From Chlorokybus atmophyticus (lineage: Eukaryota; Streptophyta; Chlorokybophyceae; Chlorokybales; Chlorokybaceae): a stretch of 22,772 nucleotides of DNA. A model generated the notes under the pieces. It saw nothing but the letters and a program-made list of their open reading frames with translations, did no database searches and was not told the DNA's origin. The translations under genes were made by a program, and so were the position numbers. The stretch spans positions 520,699-543,470 of the forward strand of contig RHPI01002048.1 in NCBI GenBank assembly GCA_009103225.1, read 5' to 3'. This document shows, piece by piece, positions 1-9,690 of the stretch. Each line of letters opens with the position of its first letter. The first letter of the stretch is position 1.

Positions 1-129
1 CCCTCAAACCCTTTTCGTACAGAGCAATGAGCGCGACAAATACTGAAGCTACTACGTCGGGTGGTTGCCCTTGAGTTGATCGCCCCCATAAACGTTTCGA
101 CACTGACTAAGCATGCATGTGGCAAGCAC

Positions 130-444
130 CTCATCCTTCAGAGCGCTGCCGAGGAAGAACTCGACAATCTGATGCTCCTTGATGGGTAGCGAGTGGAGGT
201 AGATGTGCTCGAGGGACTTGATCTTTCCGTCCTTAACCAGACGACCCAGCTTGGTGACAGGCACCCATTTCTCCTCCTCTTCCTTACGGGCGCCGCGGCG
301 GCCACCGGGACCACCACCACGTCCGCGTCCGCGTCCGCGGTCACCACCACGTCCACCACGGTCGCCGAATCCGCGGCCAAACCCGCCACGGCCTTCCCCA
401 CGGCCCTCCCCACGGCCCTCCCCTCTTGGTGGAGCGTCCGCCAT
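130..444 (-). CDS. RPS2: 40S ribosomal protein S2 (uS5), first coding exon, partial
   Basis: N-terminal exon of the cytosolic small-subunit protein uS5, which sits near the mRNA entry site and helps decoding fidelity. The reading starts [10 protein letters not shown], passes through an Arg/Gly-rich tract (RGEG and GRG repeats, the RGG-type tail typical of eukaryotic RPS2) and enters the conserved body: [20 protein letters not shown], then LPIKE and [10 protein letters not shown]. The family continues DEV(M/L)KI, so the exon most likely ends at 130 in phase 0, with donor GTGCTT at 129-124. Bases 1-129 look like intron, and the rest of the gene lies off the left edge. The ATG at 444 is preferred because the protein then starts as in other eukaryotes. 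An in-frame ATG at 504 would add 20 Ala/Gly-rich residues. The Arg/Gly tract is encoded by near-perfect 12-bp repeats. The gene is divergent from RBBP5. Identity is secure; the exact donor is less so. Confidence 0.9.
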
Positions 445-504
445 GGCCGCAGATCCGCCGCCCGGCAACGCCGCCACCGACGCCGCCGCCGCCGCCAGCG
501 CCAA

Positions 505-1015
505 AGAGACCTTCTTCGACTGCGGCTAGGGTTTTAGCATCCGATCGACGGCCTGCATTGCACGGGAGCTTTGCTAGACGCACCTGACGGCTACAAGCAT
601 CCGCTGGCCGCCGCGGTCAGGCGCACTAACTGCATACGAATGCACGAGTGCACCACTGAATTGAATGACCTTGCTTTGAGTCTAAAGTTACCTTTTCATG
701 AACTGGAGACGACGTTTGTCGTGGAACTGGATTAGCAACGGGCTTAACTGCGTAGCTCGTCACGCTACGTCACTCACGCATGACGTTTGAATCAGTCAGT
801 CGTACTGTGTGACAAATGGCCGTCCTTCCCGCCACACCTAGTGTCAAGGTTGCGGTAGGCGGCGGTGTACCTGGCAGAGTTTGTCTGGGCTGCTGATAAA
901 TCGCCTGTTGTCTGTGTGCCTGGCATGCGAGTCCGAGGCTTCTTGGTATGCTGATGCGGCAGCTGGCGAATTGGTGACTTGAAAACACAGCCGCCCAGCT
1001 GACGCCGACGCAGCC
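505..1015. promoter_or_regulatory. Divergent promoter region between RPS2 and RBBP5
   Basis: The two start codons (444 minus, 1016 plus) are about 570 bp apart and point away from each other, so this stretch must hold both promoters and both 5' leaders. It contains an inverted pair of bZIP/CRE-type cores, ACGTCA at 768-773 and TGACGT at 781-786. No convincing TATA box was seen, and no ORF here looks coding. The assignment as a promoter is inferred from gene layout. Confidence 0.5.
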
Positions 1016-4000
1016 ATGAACTTGGGCCTTTTAAGTGCGTGCTTTGCAGGATCTTATGCAATATGCGCTCGTTCTGCATTAGTTGCAGCATGTATGGTCG
1101 CCTGCCGCGAACATTCATATGCACATGCACGGAAGGACACTCAGGACATTGGACGCTGTGTTGTGGCAAGGCTGCCAATTGGTGTCGTTTGCAAGCCTTT
1201 CCGCGCAGCATTTTTTTGCATTTGATTCAACCACACCTAAGCCTAGTGCCGTTAAGCTTTGTGCACAGCAGCGTCCACTCTGGACTCCATTGCACATCTT
1301 GTGTTCGTGCTATGCTTCCACTATGCACTTACAAAACGCAATGTGTTCAACAAAGATCCGTTCCAAAGCGACATCCCAGAGGTTATTGAAGAGTGGCTCG
1401 ACTATCGGCAGTCCCAGTGCATAGCTTTCAACAGACGTGGCACACTCTTAGCCGGTGAGTGCAACAAGTGTAAATGAGACAAGCAGCAGACTGGTGCCTG
1501 AGCGCATACTGCACGCATGCTAGTTGGCTGCTTGTTACATACACAAACCTTAAGCATTGCCATGTCAGCGCACGTGATCTCAGTCATTGCAGCTTGTCGG
1601 AATGACTGAGATCACATGAGAGAAAGCAGCAAACTCAGCCCACAAGTCATTGCCGACATCCATCACTGAACATGGCTTGCAGCGGGCTGCTCCGATGGTG
1701 CAATCGTGATTTGGGACTTTGAGACAAGAGGAGTCGCACGCTGCTGGGAGCATCATAAAGGGGCGGTCACAACTGTCAGTTGGTCGCAGAACGGCCGCCG
1801 ACTGCTGAGTGGTTCAGTGGACCAGACCATTGTTTGCTGGGACGTTGAAGCCGGGAGGCCGCTGCATGCAGTCCAGGTAGCGGCGCCCGTCATTTCAGCT
1901 AAACTGCACCCAAAGGACAGCAACATCTGCTTGGTTTGCCCGGCAGCGGACTACCCATGCCTGGTTCAGTTGTTAGAGGGAAAGGTCACTGTGCTGCCGT
2001 TGTCAATGGAAACTCCACCTGCACCACCAGTGCAACCTGCGGCCACCAATGGTAGCAATGGTAGGCCCAACGGGCAGCTGAAGTCTGTTGAATGGGTTGT
2101 ACCAGTGGCAGTCGCTTCTTTCAACAAGCAGGGCGATCTTGTATTTGTTGGCAACGCGAAAGGGTGCATCATCATCGTTGACACCATATCTGGGTAAGAT
2201 CTCAAGACAGCATGTTGCAGACACATAACATGACTTGCAGACTGTCAGCGTACGGAGCTAGGAGCAACATCTGGCTGTGTTTTTGGCTTTGCAGGCAGAC
2301 GATAAGTGCATGCAAAATCGCGGGTGGCGCTGCTGTCAAGTCTGTTGCCTTCAGTCGCAGCGGACGCTACTTCCTGGTCAACTCAGCGGATCGTGTTGTG
2401 CGAGTTTATGAAAGCATTCACCCATCTGAAGTTGGTGACCATGAGGTGCGTAGCTCTTGTGTGGTAAAACTATGCAGTCCAAACACTTCTGGCGATCGTG
2501 TTTGCATGTGTCATAGGCTTCCGCACAGGCGTTTCAAGCAAGCAGCGACGCAGTTAATCAGTCTCAACACAATGCTGCACTTCAACCACATCTGTTGAGA
2601 TTCAAAAAGGAATTCAAGGATGGTGTCAATCGTCGAACTTGGAAGACTGCTTGCTTCAGTGGCAACGGGGACTACGTAATCATGTCAGGTATTGATGCAT
2701 GCCTGTGTTAGGTTTAGCTTGTGGAAAGCTGCTTCGCATGTAAATCATGGTTTACAAAGGAACTTGCAGGTGCGGAAAAGGCACAACATGTCATTTATAT
2801 TTACAGCACGAACTTTGGACAACTTGTCAGGATGCTGGAAGGACCTCCAGAAGGGACGCTTGATCTGGTATGCATGTAGCGTCGCACAAGTACATTCCTA
2901 CTCTGGTTGACAGTGATGTGCGTATCAACGAGCCGATTGATTTCATGCATCGTTGTTCACCAGGCCTGCCACCCAGTACAACCTATCATAGCATCGGTGG
3001 CGTCCTCGGGTTTTGTGTACATATGGGCAAAGAGCTGCACAGAAAACTGGAGCGCGTTTGCTCCCGACTTCAAAGAGCTCGAGGAGAATGAGGAGTATGT
3101 TGAGCGCGAAGATGAGTTTGACTTGAACCGAGAAGAAGAGAAGGTACTTGTTTCTTGTTGCAAATGACAGCCATTTATACGATTTCAAAACTCTCATGTC
3201 AGCACACTCTCTGCAGGAAAAGGTCAAGAAGCAGCCTGAGAACGAAGACGTGGACGTCATAACAGAAGACCCCATCCCTGCATTCAGTGATGCGGAAGAG
3301 GACGGGCTCCATTTCTTACCTGTTGAGCCCGAAAAGGATGCAGAAGAACCGGAGGATCCATCAACTCCGGCTCAGACTGCCATGCAAATAACAGCAAGGA
3401 CGCCTCGAGCGGAGGCTCCAATGGCGGAAACCTTGACAGGTTGGAATACGGCACTTTGCATGAACCTGATGATGAGCATGTTGCACAATGCAGCCGTACT
3501 TGTGTTTGCGGCCAGTATAGACAAGCATGGAGAGCTTGCTTACCCAAAATGTGACACTCCTTCAAGGTACCAAGCGTCGCTTCACAGAGGCTTTGGAAGC
3601 GGCGAACGTTTCAAAAGATGCAGTGGCTGAAGAGAAGGCTGAGACAGATGATGGCACAGGGTGCAAGGAGAACTGCCGCTGCAAGGATTGCAAGCAGAAG
3701 CGAAAGGAGGCTCGCCGCAGATTCAATGAAGCCAATGGCAGGGGAGGGCAGGTGCGCACAAAGACTGTCGCCACTGCCAAGGCGGCAAAAGGTTTGGATC
3801 GGAGAAGCGCAGAGAAAGCCGATGCAGATGTGCCGCAGGCATCCCTGGAGCACATAGTAGAGGGCAAGGTGGAATTGCCAGGTACAGAAGCAGCAAGCAT
3901 GACAGTGGCAGATGATTCAGCTCCTGAGCACAGGAGTGTTGACGGCGAAGATGTCCGGAGAGCAGCCACAGAGCGTTCACATGTAAAGGTGGAGTTTCAA

Positions 4001-4117
4001 TCAGAGCAGAGCAGATGTGAGCCCAGTGAGGACCAGCCTATGCCTGTAGGTGTGAAAGTGGAGGTTGCCTTGCTCTTTCCGAAAGGGGCGGTTGCAGATG
4101 CTGGCTGCTTGCGCTAA
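1016..4117 (+). CDS. RBBP5: RbBP5-like WD40 protein (RBL/Swd1), COMPASS histone H3K4 methyltransferase subunit
   Basis: Core WD40 scaffold of SET1/MLL (COMPASS) complexes, which methylate histone H3 Lys4 in the nucleus. Exons: 1016-1034, 1356-1454, 1683-2193, 2295-2445, 2529-2688, 2770-2867, 2964-3143, 3217-3439, 3567-4117. All phases agree and give 663 aa. Family landmarks in order: IPEVIEEW at the N terminus, FNRRGTLLAAGCSDG, VIWDFETRGVA, LHPKDSNICLVCP, GNAKGCIIIVD, a VKSVAFSRSGRYFL-type blade, CFSGNGDYV, HPVQPIIASV, and the hallmark ENWSAFAPDFKELEENEEYV followed by EREDEFDL. This is closest to the plant RBL form. After the acidic hinge comes a lineage-specific tail with Cys-x3-Cys-x-Cys-x2-Cys around residue 513 and two VKVE motifs. 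At exon 4 two acceptors lie 4 nt apart (gcaggcag); only the first keeps the frame open. The 19-nt first exon is the least certain part: joining it to the acceptor at 1355 gives MNLGLLNPFQSDIPEV, which fits the family. Confidence 0.93.
1571..1618. repeat. Intronic inverted repeat (hairpin) in RBBP5 intron 2
   Basis: Arms 1571-1588 and 1601-1618 pair at 17 of 18 positions around a 12-nt loop. The core arm reads TGATCTCAGTCATT and is followed by its exact complement AATGACTGAGATCA. It lies inside the intron 1455-1682, about 65 nt before the acceptor. It could fold in the pre-mRNA or be a remnant of a foldback element. Confidence 0.75.
3662..3691 (+). other. Cys-rich motif in the RBBP5 tail
   Basis: Within the last exon the protein reads GCKENCRCKDCKQKRK, a Cys-x3-Cys-x-Cys-x2-Cys arrangement set in lysine- and arginine-rich sequence. 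Four closely spaced cysteines followed by a basic stretch could bind a metal and nucleic acid. I do not recall this in animal or land-plant RBBP5 tails. Function is inferred only from composition. Confidence 0.5.
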
Positions 4118-4468
4118 GAACAGAGCAAGGGCACTGTTGCCGTGTACATACCAGCGCCAGCAGCAGCAGCAAGTTTGGGTTTTAAGCGGGCGACACAACA
4201 GCCACACAGTGCAATGCCTCGTTGCACCATTGCTGAGCAGCAAGTTCACCTTGGTTTCCACACTGGCTGTGCGACAGCGCGCAGTTCAACTGAACATTAG
4301 CTGCGTTACTATCCATGCGCAGACTTCAATAAGGTGCTGGACTATGTATGCTGGGAGCACTTGCCAAACATGTGCATACGGTGTCTCCTCGTGTACGGAT
4401 GCGGAGTAGGTAACATGTACAAAAGATGCGAGAGGCAATCAGCAGTGTTTGGCGAACGTTACTTGATG

Positions 4469-4473
4469 TGTAA
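4469..4473 (+). promoter_or_regulatory. Candidate poly(A) signal TGTAA for RBBP5
   Basis: TGTAA, the usual chlorophyte polyadenylation signal, lies about 350 nt after the RBBP5 stop codon. A second copy at 4715-4719 is an alternative. Five-base words occur often by chance, so this is tentative. Confidence 0.35.
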
Positions 4474-5368
4474 GCATGCATACAAGCATGAGTAAGCAGT
4501 TCGGTATGTGCAGTCATGCTGCACATGCCATACCTCTCACATACACCCGCAACTGGGGGGCGTGGGGCAGCACAGCACAGCACCTGCCTTGGCTGCAGGA
4601 CTCATTGGCCCCACCTGCTGCAGGTTGTTTCCCCATCCTCGCCTTGCACCCTTCTTCAACCTACTGCTGTTTTGCACGCACGCTCACACGCGCACATGCA
4701 CACATGCACGCACATGTAATTGAGCATCACATACGCACACGTACGTAGGTGAAGTTGAGAGTATATACCCCCCACCTACAATTATGTCATGCCCCGGTAT
4801 GATATGTTGATACTAGCTGGCGTTGATCAGCTATAGTGCCTTTAACAACTAGAGTGTGTCATGATTCTATGTCCCATTCTGTATGGTAGGATCTATACAT
4901 AACATTATCATTGTGGCAGTCAATTGTCATCGTCAAAGGCCGCTGCTGCACTACTCACCTCTTTGGTCCCTCCTCTCCTTTCCTCTTATATACGCTGCAG
5001 GTATTAGCTTGTAGTACGAGCGGTCGGCTTCACGTTACCGCATGACATGTAGCACACACTAGCTCTAAGCTTAGCATTGTCCACACAAACAGCGAGTATG
5101 TGCACCATTTCGTACGAGCGATGCATATGAAGGTTGCTCAAAAGTACTTGGTCAGCGCTTGAGTTGTTTATAAGCGTCAAGGTATTAGCAATAACGTCAA
5201 ACAATTGACAACAAATGAATGTCGTTGGTAATTGCTGATTAACACAATTGTCCACTTATTATACCAAAAGATGGTTAGCCAACACTATTAACAGATTCCA
5301 TGTTGGACAAATGTGCATCTCATATTCCTTGAGTGTGCTTTGTACGATTGCGCGTGTTGTGCTACGTG

Positions 5369-5383
5369 TGGTCACGGTGACCA
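5369..5383. repeat. Short palindrome
   Basis: TGGTCAC G GTGACCA: perfect 7-bp arms around one base. It is the first of several inverted repeats within about 210 bp. Confidence 0.6.
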
Positions 5384-5423
5384 TTATGATAGCCAAACCA
5401 TGTATATGGTTGGCATAAGTGAG

Positions 5424-5487
5424 TATGCGCGCCTTCCGTACAGAATAGATGGAACCTTAATGATATACCATATGAAAGGCGCGCATA
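5424..5487. repeat. Inverted repeat with perfect 12-bp arms
   Basis: Left arm TATGCGCGCCTT (5424-5435) and right arm AAGGCGCGCATA (5476-5487) are exact complements separated by 40 nt. The GC-rich arms stand out in an AT-rich neighbourhood. Confidence 0.7.
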
Positions 5488-5549
5488 AGCTTGTTGTTGC
5501 TAAGCGTGTAGATATTGTGGACTTTACAGTAGCTCAAACCATTGGCAGC

Positions 5550-5578
5550 ACAAGCCATCTACAGTGTAGATGGCTTGT
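5550..5578. repeat. Tight hairpin with 13-bp arms and 3-nt loop
   Basis: ACAAGCCATCTAC (5550-5562), loop AGT, then the exact complement at 5566-5578, followed by TTT. As RNA this would make a very stable terminator-like hairpin. In nuclear DNA it may instead be part of a foldback element or an organelle-derived insertion. Confidence 0.7.
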
Positions 5579-7239
5579 TTTGGGTTGTTGTATTAGTAGC
5601 GCTATGGTTTCCACACTTAGACACTTTGCATGTTCATAAGAGAATTAGTGACAGCTCACTACCAAACATAGCTTGCAAAAGGTTATCACTGCAGGTTAAG
5701 CTGCGATACAGCATCGTTTGCATCAAGTATATTATTGTAATTGCATACACCGAGGCTTGCTACATGCATATTGCGTCAAAGCATTGAATGATCCGCTTTA
5801 TATGATTATCATGAGATTTCGCCACTACTTATCTCTCGATTTATCGATCTTTGGGCACATAAGGAGCTTTATGAAATTTTTATGGACATAAACAATAGTC
5901 CATAATATCACAACCTGACAGGGTAGAACCCATAGCTGTGACAGCAAGTCATCACATGGTGATTGCAAGGAACAACACTGCTACGGGTGCATCATGGAGT
6001 GCTGGACGCGCATTTACTACAGCATAGCCTGCAGCCCACTTATGTTCAGACTAAACGCGTAAGAGCACAGGTGGTAACACCGAAGTGAGGTGGCGGCGCC
6101 ATAACCAAGGGAGAGGCGAAGCAGTTGGACGGGGGCCAAGTCTAGGCGTTGGTCTTGTCGTCATCGTGCATGCCGCTGCTGCTGAAGAACGGACCTGATC
6201 CTGCTCTCTCCCTGCGCTCTGCAGGTTGGATTCTCAGATGCTGTTGGTTGCCTGTACCCTCTCCCACCCCCACTCCTGCCTGAGAGTTCTAGCAGTCTTA
6301 GCCATCATAGTCGTCATAACAGTCAGGGTTGATGATAGCTAGGTTAACTATGCCTTGGCCCCCATGCAATTTGAGTGCGCTACTGTTTGCTTGCTGTTGT
6401 TTAAGGTTAGCACATTGCTTGCTTCATGCACGTGGCCCCGAGGGAATGCTAGAGTTTGCTATAAACGCAACTCTACTGTTGGTTGATGATAGATCTCTTG
6501 TAAACCAAGCCACTACCAAACATAGCAACAATCGGGCGCCACGATAGCCATTTAACTAACCATGCAACATCTATATACCACACGCTCCTAGGCCACTCCG
6601 CACAACCCACCACCAGCCACAATTGAAGTGGGCAAGTGAGGGGAAGTAGTGTGTTGGCCACATTCAATGCTTTGTTTTGCGACCTGACCATATGAAAGGC
6701 CAATAAAGTCTCAGCCTACCGGGGCATGCAGTGCACTTCAGCCTATACAAGATACCCTCTGGTGGCTGCAGATAGCTGCGCGATGCTATACATTCTGCCT
6801 GCCGCTACCACACTACTTGCTTATCACGTCCAGCACATAGCTATAGCGCCAGCCCCATAGCGTCATAGAGTGCTGCTGTTCGCAGTGCTGTTAGTTCTAT
6901 TGCTTGGTGCTGTTGCGTATTAATTGTGGGTGCTGGCCCCTGGGTTTTACCCTGAGATCAAGGATGACGTGGCCTTGTAGTGTCAGCTGTTCATTGGCAA
7001 GACATGCACTGTCTATACACATGCATGAGGTATACTAGTACATGCACCCTAGCTAATTGTCAGCAAACGCAAACAAGCCCAAACACTCCGCTCACTATTC
7101 ACACCAGGGGGTACGGCCGTTACTCTATCACCTAGCTAGCTAGCTATGTGAATGTGTGCAATGTGTGCGTGCAATCGTAGTGCAGCAGAGGCACTGCAGA
7201 GGTCAACCAGGGGCACCACCCTAGCTTCTGCAAGCAGCC

Positions 7240-7563
7240 TTACTTCCCAGGCGGCCAGTCTTCAGGGAGGAGGGCGCCTAGGCTGCCGCGGCAGGCGGCG
7301 TCCAGGCCGGAGACATCCTCACTGAGATCGCCGGCCTCCCCCTCCCACAGGCGTGCCCTGGCGAGGAAGTCCGTCGCCGCTGCTGTCCCTGCCATGGCGT
7401 TGCTCAGGCGCCTGCCAGCTGTGGTGGCGGCCAGGTGGGAGACTAGGGTGCGGGCGATGGAGTCGCTGACAACAGCGCTGAGCAGGTCGCTTACATCGCC
7501 ACCGTCGTCACCGCCAACCGTGCGCGCCGCCCTCGCCGCCGATCCCCAGCAACAGCCATGCAT
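7240..7563 (-). CDS. Hypothetical 107-aa ORF downstream of PCO
   Basis: I do not recognise this protein. From the ATG at 7563 it reads about 107 codons to a TAA at 7240. Codons 25-107 have the high GC at third positions of exons in this window, and the composition is protein-like: DLLSAVV, SIARTLVSHLAATTAGRRL, ATDFLARARLWEGEAGDL, LLPEDWPPGK at the C terminus. The first dozen residues are Cys-rich and less coding-like, so the real N terminus may come from an exon not found, or the ORF may lie in the PCO 3' UTR. It is on the PCO strand, 160 bp below the PCO stop. A TGTAA (minus strand, 7495-7491) that could end the PCO transcript lies inside it. The opposite strand also holds a 74-codon frame (7394-7618), which I judge less likely. 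Confidence 0.35.
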   Translation of the reverse strand: MHGCCWGSAARAARTVGGDDGGDVSDLLSAVVSDSIARTLVSHLAATTAGRRLSNAMAGTAAATDFLARARLWEGEAGDLSEDVSGLDAACRGSLGALLPEDWPPGK

Positions 7564-7723
7564 GCAGATTTTGTGGCATACCCCTTGTGTACATATGTAC
7601 AACCAAGGGTCAACATGAAACAATGGCTCCAACTGCTTGTTGGTGCAACGCGCAGCTACTGGCGCGGCATGCCAACACATTGACAGACAACCTGTACATG
7701 CTATACAAAGCCTTGGCCCCGCC

Positions 7724-9690
7724 TCAAGCGCGCACGCGCGGCCCCCTGCAGTACCGCAAGTCAGCTGGCATGCCATAGCTGTACAGTGCTACACGCTCAC
7801 TGCAACATCACTGCGCACAAGCATACAAGCACATCACCTGTAAGCCCCTCTGGTTACTATGAAATCGTCGGGGGGCTCAAATGGCTCCAGCAAAACTGCA
7901 TCATTACTACCAGGGCGTTGCATCTCAGCGTAATAAGTGCAGTCTCGCCCTTCATGAGGAGCGTACGGTGGTATGAGTACATCCAGAATAGCACATGGCG
8001 TCAATGCCGTAAACTCGTGGATGTTTCCCACTTCGGGTTGCAGCTGTTGTACATCGCATGGTGCCGTGACAACAGTGTCCACCACCTGGCGAGCCTTCCG
8101 TGCTGCCAATGCCAAAGATCTCAAGAAGAGTGGATATCTCGCCCAATGGCAGCATGCACAATAAACTACAGCTGCATCATGGCAGTCTTGACTGAGCAGA
8201 TCATACATCTAGAGCTTAAACAAACTATGGCACTACTTGCAAGAACAAAGGCACTGCAGTCCGCGCAACAGCAGCACTGCTGTCTGCAGCAGCTTGCAAC
8301 AGAATGGTGCAACTACATATGACAAAAGACAGCATTACCTGCGTACGGGCCTGTTGAGGGCTCCAGCCAGTCATATGCCCGAACACGCAGTGAACCATAC
8401 AGCAATTTACTAAGCACAGTCATGCCTGGGTGATCATGCAGCCTGCCAGAACACTGTAAGATCTCCTGCCTCCCATATCCGACAGCCTTCCTGCTATGCT
8501 CTTGTAACAAACACAGCAAGCCAAGCCACTTACGGTATGGAGGCAAGCTCAGGGAGGCAGAATATTCCAATCTGTCAAGGAAGAGATAAATCCGTCAGCT
8601 GAATAACAGCTAGTCCAGGCAAGGTAACTACAGTGCACCATCATCACTGCAAAGAAACCTGACACCATTGCACCCATGCCTCAGAAACAACTCTGTGAGC
8701 ATGCCAACAGAACAATATCCAACGCTGTGAATAGACAACCAACCAAGGCACGCACCGAGTAAGCATCTGTTTCTTGAATGTGCAAATAAGCTATGGGTGG
8801 CGCCGACTGGCTCGTCTTCGGAGCTCCTGACGGCGCAGAACGCCTACCAAACAGACCTTCTAGACCATACGGTGAGTCCCTCTTCCTCTTGGAGTCGGTT
8901 GCCCGCAGCCCAACATCGGTCGCACTGATGGTTCCTAACAAACGTACAAGTACACAAAAACTGAGCGGTTCAGCATCAGCCTTGACACTGCATAAAATTG
9001 GTCTATACTGGTCAAGCATGAATCACACAGCCAGCAGCATAACACAGCTGTAGAGTTCAACTGCACAATGCGACAGCCAGACAAGCAAGCATGGCATGCT
9101 CAACGGACTGACAGACGCAGTGCAATACATGCGATGCAGGACACTAAGCATGCAAACTCAACACCGATAAGATGTGAAGGAAATCAAATTGGCTCACCTA
9201 ATAGCGAGCGAATCTGGTCAAGGACACCCTCTGACGGCGAGCCTGCGCGGGACAAGCTGTCCCTACACAATTCATGCAACCTCTGAATCTTTGGCACTGT
9301 ACTTCCTGCTACCAATTGACACCATCAAAGAGGGCTCCACGCACATGCTTACTCAACACCAAACTGCAGCACAGACACAGTTGAGCAAGTATTACGAAAT
9401 AAGCTGACCAAGAGTTTGCATAGTCATCCATGACCCACGCTCACTGTTTGACATTGCAAAAAAATGCTTCTTGAGTAATGCTGTGACATAGAGCACCCAA
9501 AACTGAATATCATCCCGGATGAGGACATAATAACGGAAACTTGAACACCCCAAAATCATGCACAAGCAGCGCTTGTGAATGCAAACTGACCACTGCATCA
9601 ACAAGAAAACTACACAATCGCATACACTTGTAAGGGGGCGGATGGGTGGCAATCATGCAAGTGCTTGCCTGAGGACGTTGAAGCAGTCAT
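7724..9690 (-). CDS. PCO: Plant cysteine oxidase / 2-aminoethanethiol dioxygenase (PCO/ADO family)
   Basis: Non-haem Fe(II) thiol dioxygenase that adds O2 to cysteamine or to N-terminal cysteines of proteins; in land plants it marks ERF-VII factors for oxygen-dependent N-degron turnover. Exons, 5' to 3': 9690-9669, 9305-9198, 8934-8756, 8571-8534, 8442-8339, 8102-7838, 7745-7724; phases agree, 245 aa, the usual PCO length. Landmarks: [10 protein letters not shown] helix, [95 protein letters not shown] and the terminal YRGPRV. The three iron ligands are visible as H118, H120 (HDH) and H179. Exon 1 appears to use a GC donor (CAG|GCAAGC). Alternatively, exon 1 extends to a GTGTAT donor (exon end 9631) joined to the acceptor before ATTCAGAGG. 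Exon 2 could also start at 9296. The frame is open upstream to ATGs at 9801 and 10008, so a longer N terminus is possible. The substrate in this organism is unknown. Confidence 0.93.

Larger units (their letters stand above)
4118..7239. other. Gene-poor intergenic stretch
   Basis: About 3.1 kb with no ORF that I can tie to a family. The first several hundred bases are the 3' UTR of RBBP5. A CA-rich low-complexity patch (about 4675-4745, CACA/CGCACA/TGCACA words) follows, then AT-richer DNA at roughly 4750-5900 that carries several short hairpins (described separately). Around 7130-7146 there is a short GCTA repeat. The open frames at 5313-5639 and 5542-5787 show no recognisable domain and no splice-supported continuation. 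No transposase, reverse transcriptase, tRNA or rRNA signature was seen. Confidence 0.6.

Noticed and set aside
193-537. Plus-strand frames through the Arg/Gly tract (Thr/Ala- and Pro/Arg-rich).
   Set aside because: Antisense shadows of the RPS2 GC-rich repeat; the minus frame has clear uS5 homology.
4675-4745. CA-rich repeats as a telomere-like or CRISPR-like array.
   Set aside because: Irregular spacing and no constant unit; simple low-complexity sequence.
5313-5787. Two overlapping plus-strand ORFs in the AT-rich patch.
   Set aside because: No domain, no splice partners, and they run through hairpins; probably chance.
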